A stretch of 64,000 nucleotides of DNA from Rathayibacter sp. SD072 (GTDB lineage: Bacteria; Actinomycetota; Actinomycetes; Actinomycetales; Microbacteriaceae). The notes beneath the pieces are model-generated. The model ran no database searches. It was not told the DNA's origin and saw nothing but the letters and a program-made list of their open reading frames with translations. The DNA lies in assembly GCF_017355185.1 (NCBI RefSeq), contig NZ_JADILJ010000007.1:53076-117075 (forward strand). Reading direction: 5' to 3'. Numbering within the stretch: the stretch's first letter is position 1; each line of letters opens with the position of its first letter. Positions 42,841 to 51,513 of the stretch are shown in pieces. The position numbers and the translations under genes are program-made.

Positions 42841-43850
42841 GCGGCGCTCCTTCGCGCGGTGCGGGCTCCCGAGCGCTCGGCCTTCGCCGCCGCGCGGGCG
42901 CGACGGGCGTGCAGGCGGACGTTCTTCAGCCGCGGGTTGATGATCTCGTCGATCGAGAAGTTGACCAGCGAGAGGCCCATGCCGAACAGCGCGATGATCA
43001 GGCCGGGAGGGCCGAACCACCACCAGGCGCCCAGCGGCAGAGCGAAGCCGTTCTGCGCGTAGAAGAGCATCGTGCCCAGCGTCGACGAGTTGGACGCGCC
43101 GAGGCCGAGGAAGGACAGGCCCGCCTCGCCGAGGATCGCCGCGATCACCGCGAAGACGAACTGCGACGCGAGCACCGGCAGCAGGTTGGGCAGGATCTCG
43201 ACCGCGATCACGCGCCAGGCGCGCTCCCCCGCGACCTTCGACGCCGAGACGTAGTCGCGACTGCGGATCGAGAGGGTCTGCGCGCGCAGGACCCGTGCGG
43301 ACCCGGCCCAGCTCGTGATGGCCAGCACCACGCCGATGGTCCAGAGACCGCGCTGCTCCTGGGGCACGAAGCCCGAGATGACGATCACGAGCGGCAGGCC
43401 GGGGATCACCAGGAACACGTTCGAGAAGAGCGAGAACGCCTCGTCGACGATGCCGCCGAGGTACGCGCCGAGGATCCCGAAGAAGGCCGAGAGCGCCGTC
43501 GCGAGGATCCCCACGATCAGGCCGATCTCGAGCGAGCCGCGGGTGGCGAACGCGAGCTGGGCGAGCACGTCCTGCCCGGTCTGCGTCGTGCCGAGCCAGT
43601 GCTCGGCCGACGGCCCGGTCAGGCCGATGTCGCGGATGGTCGTCGGGTCGCCCACGAGGAGCGGACCGACCAGGCCGAACAGGGCGACGCCGAGGACCAG
43701 CGCGAGCCCCACGATCAGCCACGGGGTCGGCGTCGGCAGCATCATCCGCCAGGCCGGCCGCGGGGGCCGTCCCTTGGCGGCGTCGACGGTCGCGAGCTGC
43801 TCGGTCGCGTCGACGACGACGGTGTCGGAGGAGGGGGCGAGGTTCGTCAT
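42837..43850 (-). CDS. ABC transporter permease, OppC type
   Basis: 337 residues. Six or so membrane helices, starting LIVGLALVLGVALFGLVGPLL. The N-terminal HWLGTTQTGQDVLAQL is the OppC family signature. The EAA loop contact is SASKVAGERAWRVIAVEILPNLLP. The Arg/Ala-rich cytoplasmic end (RLHARRARAAAKAER) is unusually basic. It forms the channel with the OppB-type permease. The gap to the upstream gene is 5 bases. Confidence 0.93.
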   Translation of the reverse strand: MTNLAPSSDTVVVDATEQLATVDAAKGRPPRPAWRMMLPTPTPWLIVGLALVLGVALFGLVGPLLVGDPTTIRDIGLTGPSAEHWLGTTQTGQDVLAQLAFATRGSLEIGLIVGILATALSAFFGILGAYLGGIVDEAFSLFSNVFLVIPGLPLVIVISGFVPQEQRGLWTIGVVLAITSWAGSARVLRAQTLSIRSRDYVSASKVAGERAWRVIAVEILPNLLPVLASQFVFAVIAAILGEAGLSFLGLGASNSSTLGTMLFYAQNGFALPLGAWWWFGPPGLIIALFGMGLSLVNFSIDEIINPRLKNVRLHARRARAAAKAERSGARTARRSAA

Positions 43851-43855
43851 CGGCG

Positions 43856-44845
43856 TCAGCTCCGCGCTCGGGTCCGGGGATCGATGATCCCGTAGAAGAG
43901 GTCGACGACGAGGTTCGCGCCGAGCACGGCCAGCGTGATGAAGAGGAAGATCCCCTGCATCAGCGCGTAGTCGTTGTTGGTGACCGCCGAGAGGAGCTTC
44001 GATCCGATGCCCGGGTACGAGAACACCTGCTCGGTGACGATGGACCCCGAGACCACGAAGCCGAGCGAGATCGCGAAGCCTGCCACCGAGGGCAGCACCG
44101 CGTTGCGGGCCGCGTAGGAGCGGAGGATCTTCCCCTGCGGGAGGCCCTTCGCCTGCGCGGTGAGGATGTAGTCCTCGGACAGCGTCGAGACCATCATGTT
44201 GCGCATCCCCAGCAGCCAGCCGCCGAGGGAGGCGATCACGATCGTCGCCGCCGGCAGCAGCCCGTACTGGATCGCCGAGAGTAGGAACTCCCCGTTCCAG
44301 CCCGGGTTCAGCACCACGTCGTAGCCGCCCTGCGAGGGGAAGAGCCGGAGCGTCGTGGCGAACACGTAGACCAGGATCAGCGCGAGCCAGAAGTACGGGA
44401 CCGCGGCCAGCAGCGTGGTGGCCGGCACGAGCGAGTCGAGCCAGGTGCCGGGCTTCCAGCCGACGATCGCGCCGAGGGCGACGCCGATCACCGTCGCGAT
44501 GACCGTCGCCACCCCCACGAGCACGATCGTCCAGGGCAGCGAGGTGGCGATGACCTCGCTGACGGGGGCGGGGAAGTACGAGACCGAGACTCCGAGGTCG
44601 CCCCGGAACACGTTGACCAGGTAGCTCCAGTACTGCCCGATCAGCGGCTGGGAGGTGTCGCCTCCGAGCAGCAGCTCGTACGCCTGGCGCGTCTCGGCGC
44701 TGACGATCCCGCCGCGCTGCTGCAGCTTGGCCAGCAGGATGTCGACCGGGTTGCCGGGCAGCAGGCGCGGGATGACGAAGTTGATCGTCAGAGCCGCCCA
44801 CAGCGCGATCAGGTAGAACCCGAGTTTGCGCAGGTAGTAGTTCAC
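43856..44845 (-). CDS. ABC transporter permease, OppB type
   Basis: 329 residues, GTG start. KLGFYLIALWAALTINFVIPRLLPGNPVD at the start is the OppB hallmark (membrane helix followed by PGDP-like). The EAA loop is QAKGLPQGKILRSYAARNAVLP and the family end is DLFYGIIDPRTR. It begins 7 bases after the binding-protein stop. Confidence 0.93.
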   Translation of the reverse strand: MNYYLRKLGFYLIALWAALTINFVIPRLLPGNPVDILLAKLQQRGGIVSAETRQAYELLLGGDTSQPLIGQYWSYLVNVFRGDLGVSVSYFPAPVSEVIATSLPWTIVLVGVATVIATVIGVALGAIVGWKPGTWLDSLVPATTLLAAVPYFWLALILVYVFATTLRLFPSQGGYDVVLNPGWNGEFLLSAIQYGLLPAATIVIASLGGWLLGMRNMMVSTLSEDYILTAQAKGLPQGKILRSYAARNAVLPSVAGFAISLGFVVSGSIVTEQVFSYPGIGSKLLSAVTNNDYALMQGIFLFITLAVLGANLVVDLFYGIIDPRTRARS

Positions 44846-44852
44846 GCGCGGC

Positions 44853-46547
44853 TCACTCGCCGGTCGGGGTCAGGTTCTTGAAGATCTCGGCGTTGTCCGG
44901 CGAGGCCCAGATCGCCGGGAAGGCGTAGAGGTCGTCCTCGGTGGGCCAGCCGTCGAACTTGGCGGCGTTGTACTCGGAGGTGGTGCCGCCGGTCATGACC
45001 GGGATGTAGGGCATGTCGGCGACGATCTTCGCCTGGATGATGTCGAACTGCGCCTGGCGGGCGGCGGTGTCGTCCGGGCTGGTGGCGGTGAGCGCCTCGA
45101 CGGCGGCGTCGACCTCGGGGTCGCTGTAGCGGGCCACGTTGATCGGGGCGGCCTCGCCGACGGGAGCGGTGTTCGCCGTGGTGAAGAAGTTGTTGTAGAG
45201 GTAGTACGGGTCGGAGGCGGGGCCCTGGCCGAGCGAGTCGATCGCCAGCTGGTAGTTGCCCTTGCTCTTCTTGTCCGTCCACTCGTTCCACGAGGACTGC
45301 GAGGCGGTGACCGCGATGCCGGCCTCGCCGAGCTGCTGAGCCATGGTGTCGATCGCGGTGATGTAGTCGGTCCAGCCGGTGACGACCTCGATCGTGAGCT
45401 TCAGGGGCACGCCGTCCTTGGCGTAGATCCCGTCGCCGCCCTTGGCGTAGCCGGCCTCCTCGAGGAGGGCGGAGGCGCGGTCCAGGTCCGGGGCGCTCGG
45501 AGCGACGGGCTCGGCGACGGCGGTCGAGATCGACTCCTTCTGCGCCTCGGTCAGCACGAACGTCGGCGAGACCTCGCTGGCGGTGTTCTGGAAGGCGAGC
45601 GCGTTGATCTGGTCGCGGTTGAGCGCGTAGTAGATCGCCTGGCGGACGGCCGGGTCGGTCTGCGGTCCGACGCAGCCCAGGTCGACGTTCGCGCAGCTGA
45701 GCAGGGCGACCTGGTTCTGCGGGATCGTGATGGCCTCGTAGCCGGGGTAGTTCTTCGCGACGTTCTCGATGTCCGGCACGGGGCCGGTCTGCCAGTCGAT
45801 GGTCCCGGCGGCGAGGGCGTCGACTCCGGCGGTGTTGCCCGAGAGCGAGAGGAAGCGGATCGCCTTCACGGCGGGCGCGCCGTCCCAGTAGTCCTCGTTC
45901 ACACCGAGGGTGAAGGCCTGCGCCTTGAAGTCGGAGAGGAGGTAGGGGCCGGTGCCGACGGGCTCGGCGACCACGTCGGTCACCGGATCGACGTCGGCCC
46001 AGAGGTGCTCGGGGACGATCGGCGTGCGGCCGAGGACCGTGGGGCCGGTGACGAAGGCCGGGTGGTCCCAGGTGATGCTCACGTGGGTGTCGTCGGTCGC
46101 GGTGACGACTCCGTCGAAGCCGCCGGTGTTCAGCGAGGGGTTGTCGACGAGCATCTGGAAGGTGAAGGCGACGTCCTCGGCCGTGAACGCCTCTCCGTCG
46201 CTCCAGGTCACGTCGTCGCGCAGCGTCACGTCGAGCTGCGTGCCCTCGGCGTTCCAGGTGTACTCGGTGCCCAGCAGCGGGACGTAGGGGTCGGAGTTGA
46301 TGTTCGTGACGAAGAACAGCGACTCGTAGATGGTGCCCAGTCCGCCGATCTTCGAGGGCGAGTACGGGTTGAAGTTGATCTGGTAGTCGCCGGCCTGACC
46401 GGTGTAGGCGACGAGGGTGTCGGCCGACGAGGTGCCGGAGGAGCTCGCTCCTCCGGTGCAGCCGGAGAGCAGGAGGGCGGACGCCGCGGTGGCGGCGGCA
46501 GCGGCGAGGACGCGCAGGCGTCGGCCTTCTCGAACGCGAAGGAACAT
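44853..46547 (-). CDS. extracellular solute-binding lipoprotein of an Opp/oligosaccharide ABC importer
   Basis: 564 residues. The lipoprotein signal ends LLLSGC with Cys30 as the lipid-anchored residue. SBP family 5 features: LVAYTGQAGDYQINFNPYSP, WNAEGTQLDVTLRDDVTWSDGEAFTAEDV, YLLSDF, RQAIYYALNRDQIN. This class binds peptides, or beta-linked oligosaccharides in many plant-associated bacteria. The context (galactosidases, mannosidase) favours a galacto-manno-oligosaccharide. The AAAGGA site is 7 bases before ATG. Its promoter carries operator C. Confidence 0.93.
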   Translation of the reverse strand: MFLRVREGRRLRVLAAAAATAASALLLSGCTGGASSSGTSSADTLVAYTGQAGDYQINFNPYSPSKIGGLGTIYESLFFVTNINSDPYVPLLGTEYTWNAEGTQLDVTLRDDVTWSDGEAFTAEDVAFTFQMLVDNPSLNTGGFDGVVTATDDTHVSITWDHPAFVTGPTVLGRTPIVPEHLWADVDPVTDVVAEPVGTGPYLLSDFKAQAFTLGVNEDYWDGAPAVKAIRFLSLSGNTAGVDALAAGTIDWQTGPVPDIENVAKNYPGYEAITIPQNQVALLSCANVDLGCVGPQTDPAVRQAIYYALNRDQINALAFQNTASEVSPTFVLTEAQKESISTAVAEPVAPSAPDLDRASALLEEAGYAKGGDGIYAKDGVPLKLTIEVVTGWTDYITAIDTMAQQLGEAGIAVTASQSSWNEWTDKKSKGNYQLAIDSLGQGPASDPYYLYNNFFTTANTAPVGEAAPINVARYSDPEVDAAVEALTATSPDDTAARQAQFDIIQAKIVADMPYIPVMTGGTTSEYNAAKFDGWPTEDDLYAFPAIWASPDNAEIFKNLTPTGE

Positions 46548-46623
46548 CGTTGATCCTTTCCTGGCGTCGACGGCGCAGGGTCGTCGACGGTGACGGAGCT
46601 GTGTGCGGCGAGCGCCGCCCGAG

Positions 46624-46653
46624 CATTGTTACATGACTGAACTAAGTGGTCAA
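46624..46653 (-). promoter_or_regulatory. promoter of the ABC operon with operator C
   Basis: On the minus strand TTGACC (46648-46653) and AACAAT (46625-46630) are 17 bases apart. Operator C (46624-46646, centre G) fills the whole spacer and the -10, and its half is GACTGAACTAAG. This position predicts repression. Confidence 0.75.
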
Positions 46654-46727
46654 CAGTCGGCGGTGGACTTCGTGAGAGCGCTCTTCCCGCTCCTCGGAGA
46701 GCGGCGCCGAGGCCGGAGCGGGCGCCG

Positions 46728-47576
46728 TCAGCGCGCCGCGCGCGCGGTCGTGCCGCGCAGCACCAGGCGCGGGCGCTCGGGAGTGCGCTGCGGCAGTGGC
46801 TCCCCCGCGATCACCGCGAGGAGGGCCTGCGCGGTCAGGACGCCCAGCCCGCGGACGTCGCGGCTCATCGCCGAGAGCGGCGGATCGGCGAGGCGGCAGA
46901 GCTCGGAGTCGTCCCATGCCAGGAGCGAGAGCTCCGCGGGCACCGCGACGCCGAGCGCCGTGGCCGCCGCGAGGCCTCCGAGCGCCGCCAGGTCGTTGTC
47001 GTAGAGGATCGCGGTCGGGCGCGCCTCGTCGGCGAGGAGCATCCGGGTGCCGGCCTCTCCCGACCGCGCGGAGTAGTCGCTCTCGATCGAGCGCCCCGAC
47101 AGTCCCGCCCGGGCGAGCCCCCGGTCGAAGGCCTCGCTCCGCTCACGCGTGTGCCCGAGGCGGACGGGACCCGAGACGCGGCTGATCCTGCGGTGCCCGA
47201 GCGCGGCGAGCGCCGCCATCGCCTCGAGGACCGGGGTCGCGTTGTCGACCGGGATCGACGGGACGGCGGCGCCTCCGGGGGTCCCGCCCAGGGCGAGGGC
47301 GGGCAGCCCGAGCCCGCGCGCGCGCTCCGGCCGCGGATCGTCCTCCACCAGGTCGCCGAGCACGGCGCCGGCGACCCGCGGATCCGCCGCCCACCGCGAG
47401 AGCGCGGCGAGCTCCTCCGCCTGGTCGGCGGCGACCTGCAGCAGCACCCCACCGCCGCCCGGGACCAGCACGTCCTCCATCCCGGCGATCAGCTCGGCGA
47501 AGAACGGATCTCCCCCGTGCTCGCGGGGAGGGCGGCGGACGACGATCCCGACGACCGCCGCCCCCGTCCCGCTCAG
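46728..47576 (-). CDS. LacI-type ligand-binding domain protein without DNA-binding domain
   Basis: About 282 residues. VVGIVVRRP...DPFFAELIAGMEDVL is where a LacI-family effector domain normally begins, about residue 60. The rest is whole: GAVLGDLVEDD, SIPVDNATPVLEAM, LGHRRISRVSG, PTAILYDNDLAALGGLAAATALG, SLLAWDDSELCRLADPPL. The expected helix-turn-helix is missing, as the upstream bases encode the end of beta-mannosidase in another frame. No canonical start precedes VVGIVV. CTG at 47574-47576 overlaps the mannosidase stop (CTGA) and would give a minimal protein. It could be a sugar-binding protein, a remnant, or a translation-coupled fragment. Confidence 0.6.
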   Translation of the reverse strand: MSGTGAAVVGIVVRRPPREHGGDPFFAELIAGMEDVLVPGGGGVLLQVAADQAEELAALSRWAADPRVAGAVLGDLVEDDPRPERARGLGLPALALGGTPGGAAVPSIPVDNATPVLEAMAALAALGHRRISRVSGPVRLGHTRERSEAFDRGLARAGLSGRSIESDYSARSGEAGTRMLLADEARPTAILYDNDLAALGGLAAATALGVAVPAELSLLAWDDSELCRLADPPLSAMSRDVRGLGVLTAQALLAVIAGEPLPQRTPERPRLVLRGTTARAAR

Positions 47577-50014
47577 GCCGGCACCCCGGCGCGCAGCCCG
47601 TTGGCGTGGCGCAGCACCAGCGGGTCGAGGAACGCGTCCGGATCGACGCCGGAGGCGGCTCCGGAGACGGTGAACCGCGCAGACTCGCCCGCGAGCAGGG
47701 TGACGAGCGCCTCGTCGACCCTCGCCCCCTGGTCGACGCGGTCGACGAGCAGGGTGACGTCGCGCGCCAGCGAGCGCGCCGTCACGGTGACGACGACGTC
47801 CGCGCCCGAGCGCTCCGCCACGGCCTCGAGCGGCGACGGGTCGAGGGCCTGGTCGACGACCTCGGCCGGGTGCAGCAGCGCGCGGGTCCAGCCCTGCGGC
47901 TCCACGCTCACGATCTCGCCGGCCGGGTCGCCGAACGCCGTGATCGCGGCGGGCAGCGGAGTCGTCGTCTCGCCGCGCGCCGGCACCGCCGCGTCCCAGC
48001 GCTCCTGGGCCAGCACGGTGCCGTCCAGCTGCAGGCGCCGGGCGACGACGGAGCCGCTCCACGCCTCGTCCGTGTCGTTCAGCAGCACCGCGGCCGGCCC
48101 GCCGTCGCGGGGCTGGATCGTCGCGAGCCGCGGCGCGTACGCCGCCCGCAGCGCGTACCAGAGGGGCTTCCGGTGCTCGTGGAAGTCGACGGCGGCCCAC
48201 GAGACCACCGGCCAGTCGTCGTTCAGCTGCCACACCACGATCCCGGTGTTCAGCGGCGAGAGCGAGCGGAAGTGCTCGATCCCGAAGCGCAGCGCGGCCG
48301 CCTGATTCAGCTGGGTCGCCCAGTGCCAGTCCTCGATCGAGACCGGCGAGGGCAGGTGCCCGGCGAGTCCGCGCTCGAGCTTGAGGTTGCCCTCGTGCGC
48401 CTTCTGGTGCACGAGCATCTGCTCGCCGTACGGCTCCAGCGGCTCGTCGTGCACGACGCTCGTGAGCGTCGACCACGCGGGCGGCCCCTGGAAGCCGAAC
48501 TCGGAGACGAAGCGCGGACGCCAGTCGGCGTAGCCCGTGTAGTCGCGCGTGTTCCAGACGTCCCAGATGTGCACGGTGCCGTTGGCCGGGTCGTTGGGGT
48601 GGAGGTAGTCGTCGAACGAGTAGGGGCTGCCCGGCGAGTAGAAGCGCGTCGGGTCCAGCTCCGCGACGATGCCCGGGAGCAGGGTGCGGTAGTAGGCGTT
48701 GCCCCAGGTGGCGCCCGCGAGACGGGTGCGCCAGCCCCAGTCGGTGTAGCCGACGATGTTCTCGTTGTTGCCGTTCCAGATCACGAGCGAGGGGTGGGCG
48801 CTCAGGCGGGTGACCGCCTCGCGCGCCTCGGGCTCCACCTCGACGGCCAGCCACTCCTCCTCGGCGTAGGCCGCGCAGGCGAAGAGGAAGTCCTGCCACA
48901 CCAGCACGCCCTGCTCGTCGCAGACGTCGTAGAAGTCGTGCGACTCGTAGATCCCGCCGCCCCAGACGCGCAGCAGATTCATGTTCGCCTCGGTGGCGTC
49001 GGCGATGCGGCGCGCGTACCGGTCGCGGTCGACCTCGGTGAGGAAGGCGTGGTCCGGGATCCAGTTCGCCCCGCGGATCTGCACCGCGCGTCCGTTGATC
49101 TCGACTCGGTAGGGCGAGCCGTCCTCGTCCGGCGTCGTGTCCACGCGCACCGTGCGGAAGCCCACGCGGCCGGTCCAGACCGAGTCGTCGCCCGCGGCGA
49201 CCGCGACGTCGTAGAGGGGCTGCTCGCCGTAGCCGCGCGGCCACCACAGCTCGGCCCCGGGGACGCGCACCTCGAGCACCGCCTCGCCCGCGCCCGCCTC
49301 GGCGCGGATCGCCGCCTCCGCTCCGCCGATCGCGACCGACACCTCGGCCGACGCGGAGCCGGCCCACTCGAGCTCGACGTGCGCGCGCAGCACGCCGTCG
49401 GTCCCGTCGACGTCGACGAGCGGACGCACGGCGGCGATGCGGACGCCCGACCAGCTCTCGAGGCCGATCGGCCGCCAGATGCCGCTCGTGGCGACGTCGA
49501 TGCCCCAGTCCCAGCCGAAGTTGCTCGCGGTCTTCCGCAGCGCGTTGTAGGGGTGGTGGTTCACGTGCGGCCTCGGGCCGTGCGCGAGCGAGCGCCGCTC
49601 CGCCTCGGTCACGGGAGCCGCGAACTCGATCGAGAGCACGTTCTCCCCCTCGACCAGGGCCTCCCGCGCACCGAAGCGGTAGGAGCGGTGCTGGTTCTCG
49701 GTGCGGCCGAGTTCGGTGCCGTTCAGGCGCACGGTCGCGACCGTGTCCAGGCCCTCGGCGACCAGGTCGTGGCGCTCGGAGCCGTCGTCTGTCCACTCGA
49801 AGCGGGTCTCGTACACCCAGGCGGTGCGGCCGATCCAGGCCAGGCGCGACTCGTTCCCGCCGTCGAAGGGGTCGGGGATCAGGCCTGCGGCGAGGAGGTC
49901 GGTGTGCACCGAGCCGGGTACCGTCGCCGCCACCTCCCCGGTCGGCCGCTCGGGGGCCTGAGGACCCTCCAGCGCTCGCAGCGTCCAGTTCTCGTGCAGG
50001 GGGATGACGGTCAT
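47573..50014 (-). CDS. beta-mannosidase (GH2)
   Basis: 813 residues. The N-terminal sugar-binding fold (LHENWTLRALEG, PGSVHTDLLAAGLIPDPF) is a beta-mannosidase mark, as is GWDWGIDVATSGIWRP. The acid/base Glu is in WNGNNENIVGYTD (about residue 418) and the nucleophile Glu in FVSEFGFQGPPAW (about 503). No signal peptide: it trims beta-mannosides or manno-oligosaccharides in the cytoplasm. It is divergent from ROK regulator 2, with operator B between them, and ends in a CTGA overlap with the LacI-like gene. Confidence 0.93.
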   Translation of the reverse strand: MTVIPLHENWTLRALEGPQAPERPTGEVAATVPGSVHTDLLAAGLIPDPFDGGNESRLAWIGRTAWVYETRFEWTDDGSERHDLVAEGLDTVATVRLNGTELGRTENQHRSYRFGAREALVEGENVLSIEFAAPVTEAERRSLAHGPRPHVNHHPYNALRKTASNFGWDWGIDVATSGIWRPIGLESWSGVRIAAVRPLVDVDGTDGVLRAHVELEWAGSASAEVSVAIGGAEAAIRAEAGAGEAVLEVRVPGAELWWPRGYGEQPLYDVAVAAGDDSVWTGRVGFRTVRVDTTPDEDGSPYRVEINGRAVQIRGANWIPDHAFLTEVDRDRYARRIADATEANMNLLRVWGGGIYESHDFYDVCDEQGVLVWQDFLFACAAYAEEEWLAVEVEPEAREAVTRLSAHPSLVIWNGNNENIVGYTDWGWRTRLAGATWGNAYYRTLLPGIVAELDPTRFYSPGSPYSFDDYLHPNDPANGTVHIWDVWNTRDYTGYADWRPRFVSEFGFQGPPAWSTLTSVVHDEPLEPYGEQMLVHQKAHEGNLKLERGLAGHLPSPVSIEDWHWATQLNQAAALRFGIEHFRSLSPLNTGIVVWQLNDDWPVVSWAAVDFHEHRKPLWYALRAAYAPRLATIQPRDGGPAAVLLNDTDEAWSGSVVARRLQLDGTVLAQERWDAAVPARGETTTPLPAAITAFGDPAGEIVSVEPQGWTRALLHPAEVVDQALDPSPLEAVAERSGADVVVTVTARSLARDVTLLVDRVDQGARVDEALVTLLAGESARFTVSGAASGVDPDAFLDPLVLRHANGLRAGVPA

Positions 50015-50052
50015 GGCTTCCTCGCCTCGGTTGTCGCGTCCGGTGTCGGATA

Positions 50053-50084
50053 CTTTCTTAGACGATTGAACAAAGTACCGTCAA
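50053..50084. promoter_or_regulatory. operator B between beta-mannosidase and ROK regulator 2
   Basis: The 23-base site at 50053-50075 has half GATTGAACAAAG and centre G. On the minus strand TTGACG (50079-50084) and TAAGAA lie 18 bases apart around it. On the plus strand TACCGT (50076-50081) could be the -10 of the ROK gene. Confidence 0.7.
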
Positions 50085-50111
50085 GGGACGGAGAGACGGA
50101 CGGAGGGCCCG

Positions 50112-51335
50112 ATGACGACGACGCGCGCACCGCGCACCTCGGGCACGAGCAGGGGGATCCTGCTCGACCTCGTCCGTGCCCGCGGCCCGATCAGCCGCAT
50201 CGAGCTGGCGCAGGTCACCGGCCTCACGCAGGCCACGGTCTCGATCCTGGTGCGGCAGCTGCTCGAGGACGGGCTCGTCGCCGACGCCGGCCGCTCGCAG
50301 TCCACCGGGGGCAAGCCGCGCGAGCTCCTCGCCCTCGTCCCGTCGGCGCGCTTCGCCGTGGGCCTGCAGCTCGAGGCCGACTCGACCACGGCGATCGTGG
50401 CGGATCTCGCCGGATCCGTCGTCGGGCGGCTCCGCACCCGCGGCGTCCTCGACGAGGGCCCGGAGTCGTTCGTGCGCGGCTTCGCCCAGCGGATCGACCT
50501 CCTGATCGAGGCGCTCGGCGTCGAGCGCGAGCGCGTGGTGGGCGTGGGCGTCGTCACTCCCGGCGGCGTCGACCGCTCGGGCGAGCACGTCGTCGGCCTC
50601 CCCGGCGCCCGGGGCGCGGAGTGGGCGGCGGCCGGGCTGCGCTCGCTGCTCGAGCAGGCCTGCTCGCTGCCCGTGCTGCTCGACGACGACGCGTCGGCCG
50701 CGGCCGTCGGCGAGTTCTGGGCCGGCACCTTCCCGGCGGCGGGCGCGCACTGCACGCTCTACCTCGCGGGCGGGATCCGCGCCGGACTCGTCCTCGACGG
50801 CGCCCTGCACCGCGGCTCCGGAGCGGGTGCCGGTCGACTCGACCGCTTCGGACCGCGCGGATCCGCCCCTCTCACCGACCGCGTCGGACTCCCCGGCATC
50901 GCCGCGGGTGCGCGCGCGGCCGGCCTCCCCGGCCTCTCGGGCGACGCGTTCGCCGACGCCGCTGCGGTCGCCACCGCCGCCGTGCGCGGGGACCACGCCT
51001 CCGGCGCCGTGGTCGACGCCGCGGCCCACGAGCTCGCCGACGTCGCGGTGGCGCTCGCGGATCTGCTCGACCTCGACTCCGTCGTGCTCGCCGGGCCCGC
51101 CTTCGCGGTGGCCGGCTCCCGACACCTCGCCGTCCTCCGCGCACGCTTCGCCGAGGAGCACCCGCAGACCCGCGTACTTCTGTCGGCCCACGTCGCCGAC
51201 GCGGCCGCGGTCGGCGCCGCCGCGCTGGTCCTGCAGCGGGCCCTCTCGCCGCGCGGGCCCTCCCGCGGGACGCTCGAGGGATCCGGCCCGATCGGCGCCG
51301 ATCTCGGCTACGGTGGTCCACGCGAAGGGGAGTAG
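50112..51335 (+). CDS. ROK-family transcriptional regulator 2 (no zinc cysteines)
   Basis: 407 residues. The helix-turn-helix (about residues 15-65: ILLDLVRARGPISRIELAQVTG, LTQATVSILVRQLLEDGLV) is followed by a ROK-like domain (VGVGVVTPGGVD, LLDDDASAAAVGEFW, TLYLAGGIRAGLVLDGAL). The CxCGxxGC zinc site of most ROK proteins is absent, where GRLDRFGPRGSAPL stands instead. It is divergent from beta-mannosidase and next to operator B, so it is a strong candidate for the repressor of the whole locus. Its stop codon falls inside the riboswitch consensus. Confidence 0.85.
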   Translation: MTTTRAPRTSGTSRGILLDLVRARGPISRIELAQVTGLTQATVSILVRQLLEDGLVADAGRSQSTGGKPRELLALVPSARFAVGLQLEADSTTAIVADLAGSVVGRLRTRGVLDEGPESFVRGFAQRIDLLIEALGVERERVVGVGVVTPGGVDRSGEHVVGLPGARGAEWAAAGLRSLLEQACSLPVLLDDDASAAAVGEFWAGTFPAAGAHCTLYLAGGIRAGLVLDGALHRGSGAGAGRLDRFGPRGSAPLTDRVGLPGIAAGARAAGLPGLSGDAFADAAAVATAAVRGDHASGAVVDAAAHELADVAVALADLLDLDSVVLAGPAFAVAGSRHLAVLRARFAEEHPQTRVLLSAHVADAAAVGAAALVLQRALSPRGPSRGTLEGSGPIGADLGYGGPREGE

Positions 51336-51446
51336 TTCCCACCGCCTGCTCGGCAGGCGACGAGGCGCGTCGACATGCTGGTCCGGGACGATCCGGACCC
51401 GGCGCTCCACCCGGATCCGCACGGAACCGGGCGAACGAGACCTTCG
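51323..51446 (+). promoter_or_regulatory. probable manganese riboswitch (yybP-ykoY class) controlling the VIT1 gene
   Basis: CGAAGG (51323-51328) pairs with CCTTCG (51441-51446) as the closing helix. The 5' side carries the class-specific GGGGAGTAG (51327-51335). The 3' side ends GAACGAGACC. Between them are hairpins, including CGCCTG...CAGGCG and GGTCCGG...CCGGACC, and CGTCGACATGCTGG. This pattern is the hallmark of Mn2+-sensing RNAs upstream of Mn exporters. A downstream hairpin (CGGTCAG/CTGACCG, 51445-51470) shares two bases with the closing helix, so it could be the switch. TACGGT (51309-51314) may be its promoter. Confidence 0.75.
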
Positions 51447-51513
51447 GTCAGTCGACGCACGTCCTGACCGGTCCCTCTCGCGCGGGTCGGCGGGCCCGAA
51501 CCCAGGAGATCCC

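Noticed and set aside
47573..47700. A hidden helix-turn-helix for the LacI-like protein upstream in its own frame
   Set aside because: The frame gives only Arg/Pro/Ala-rich shadow sequence of beta-mannosidase with no such motif.
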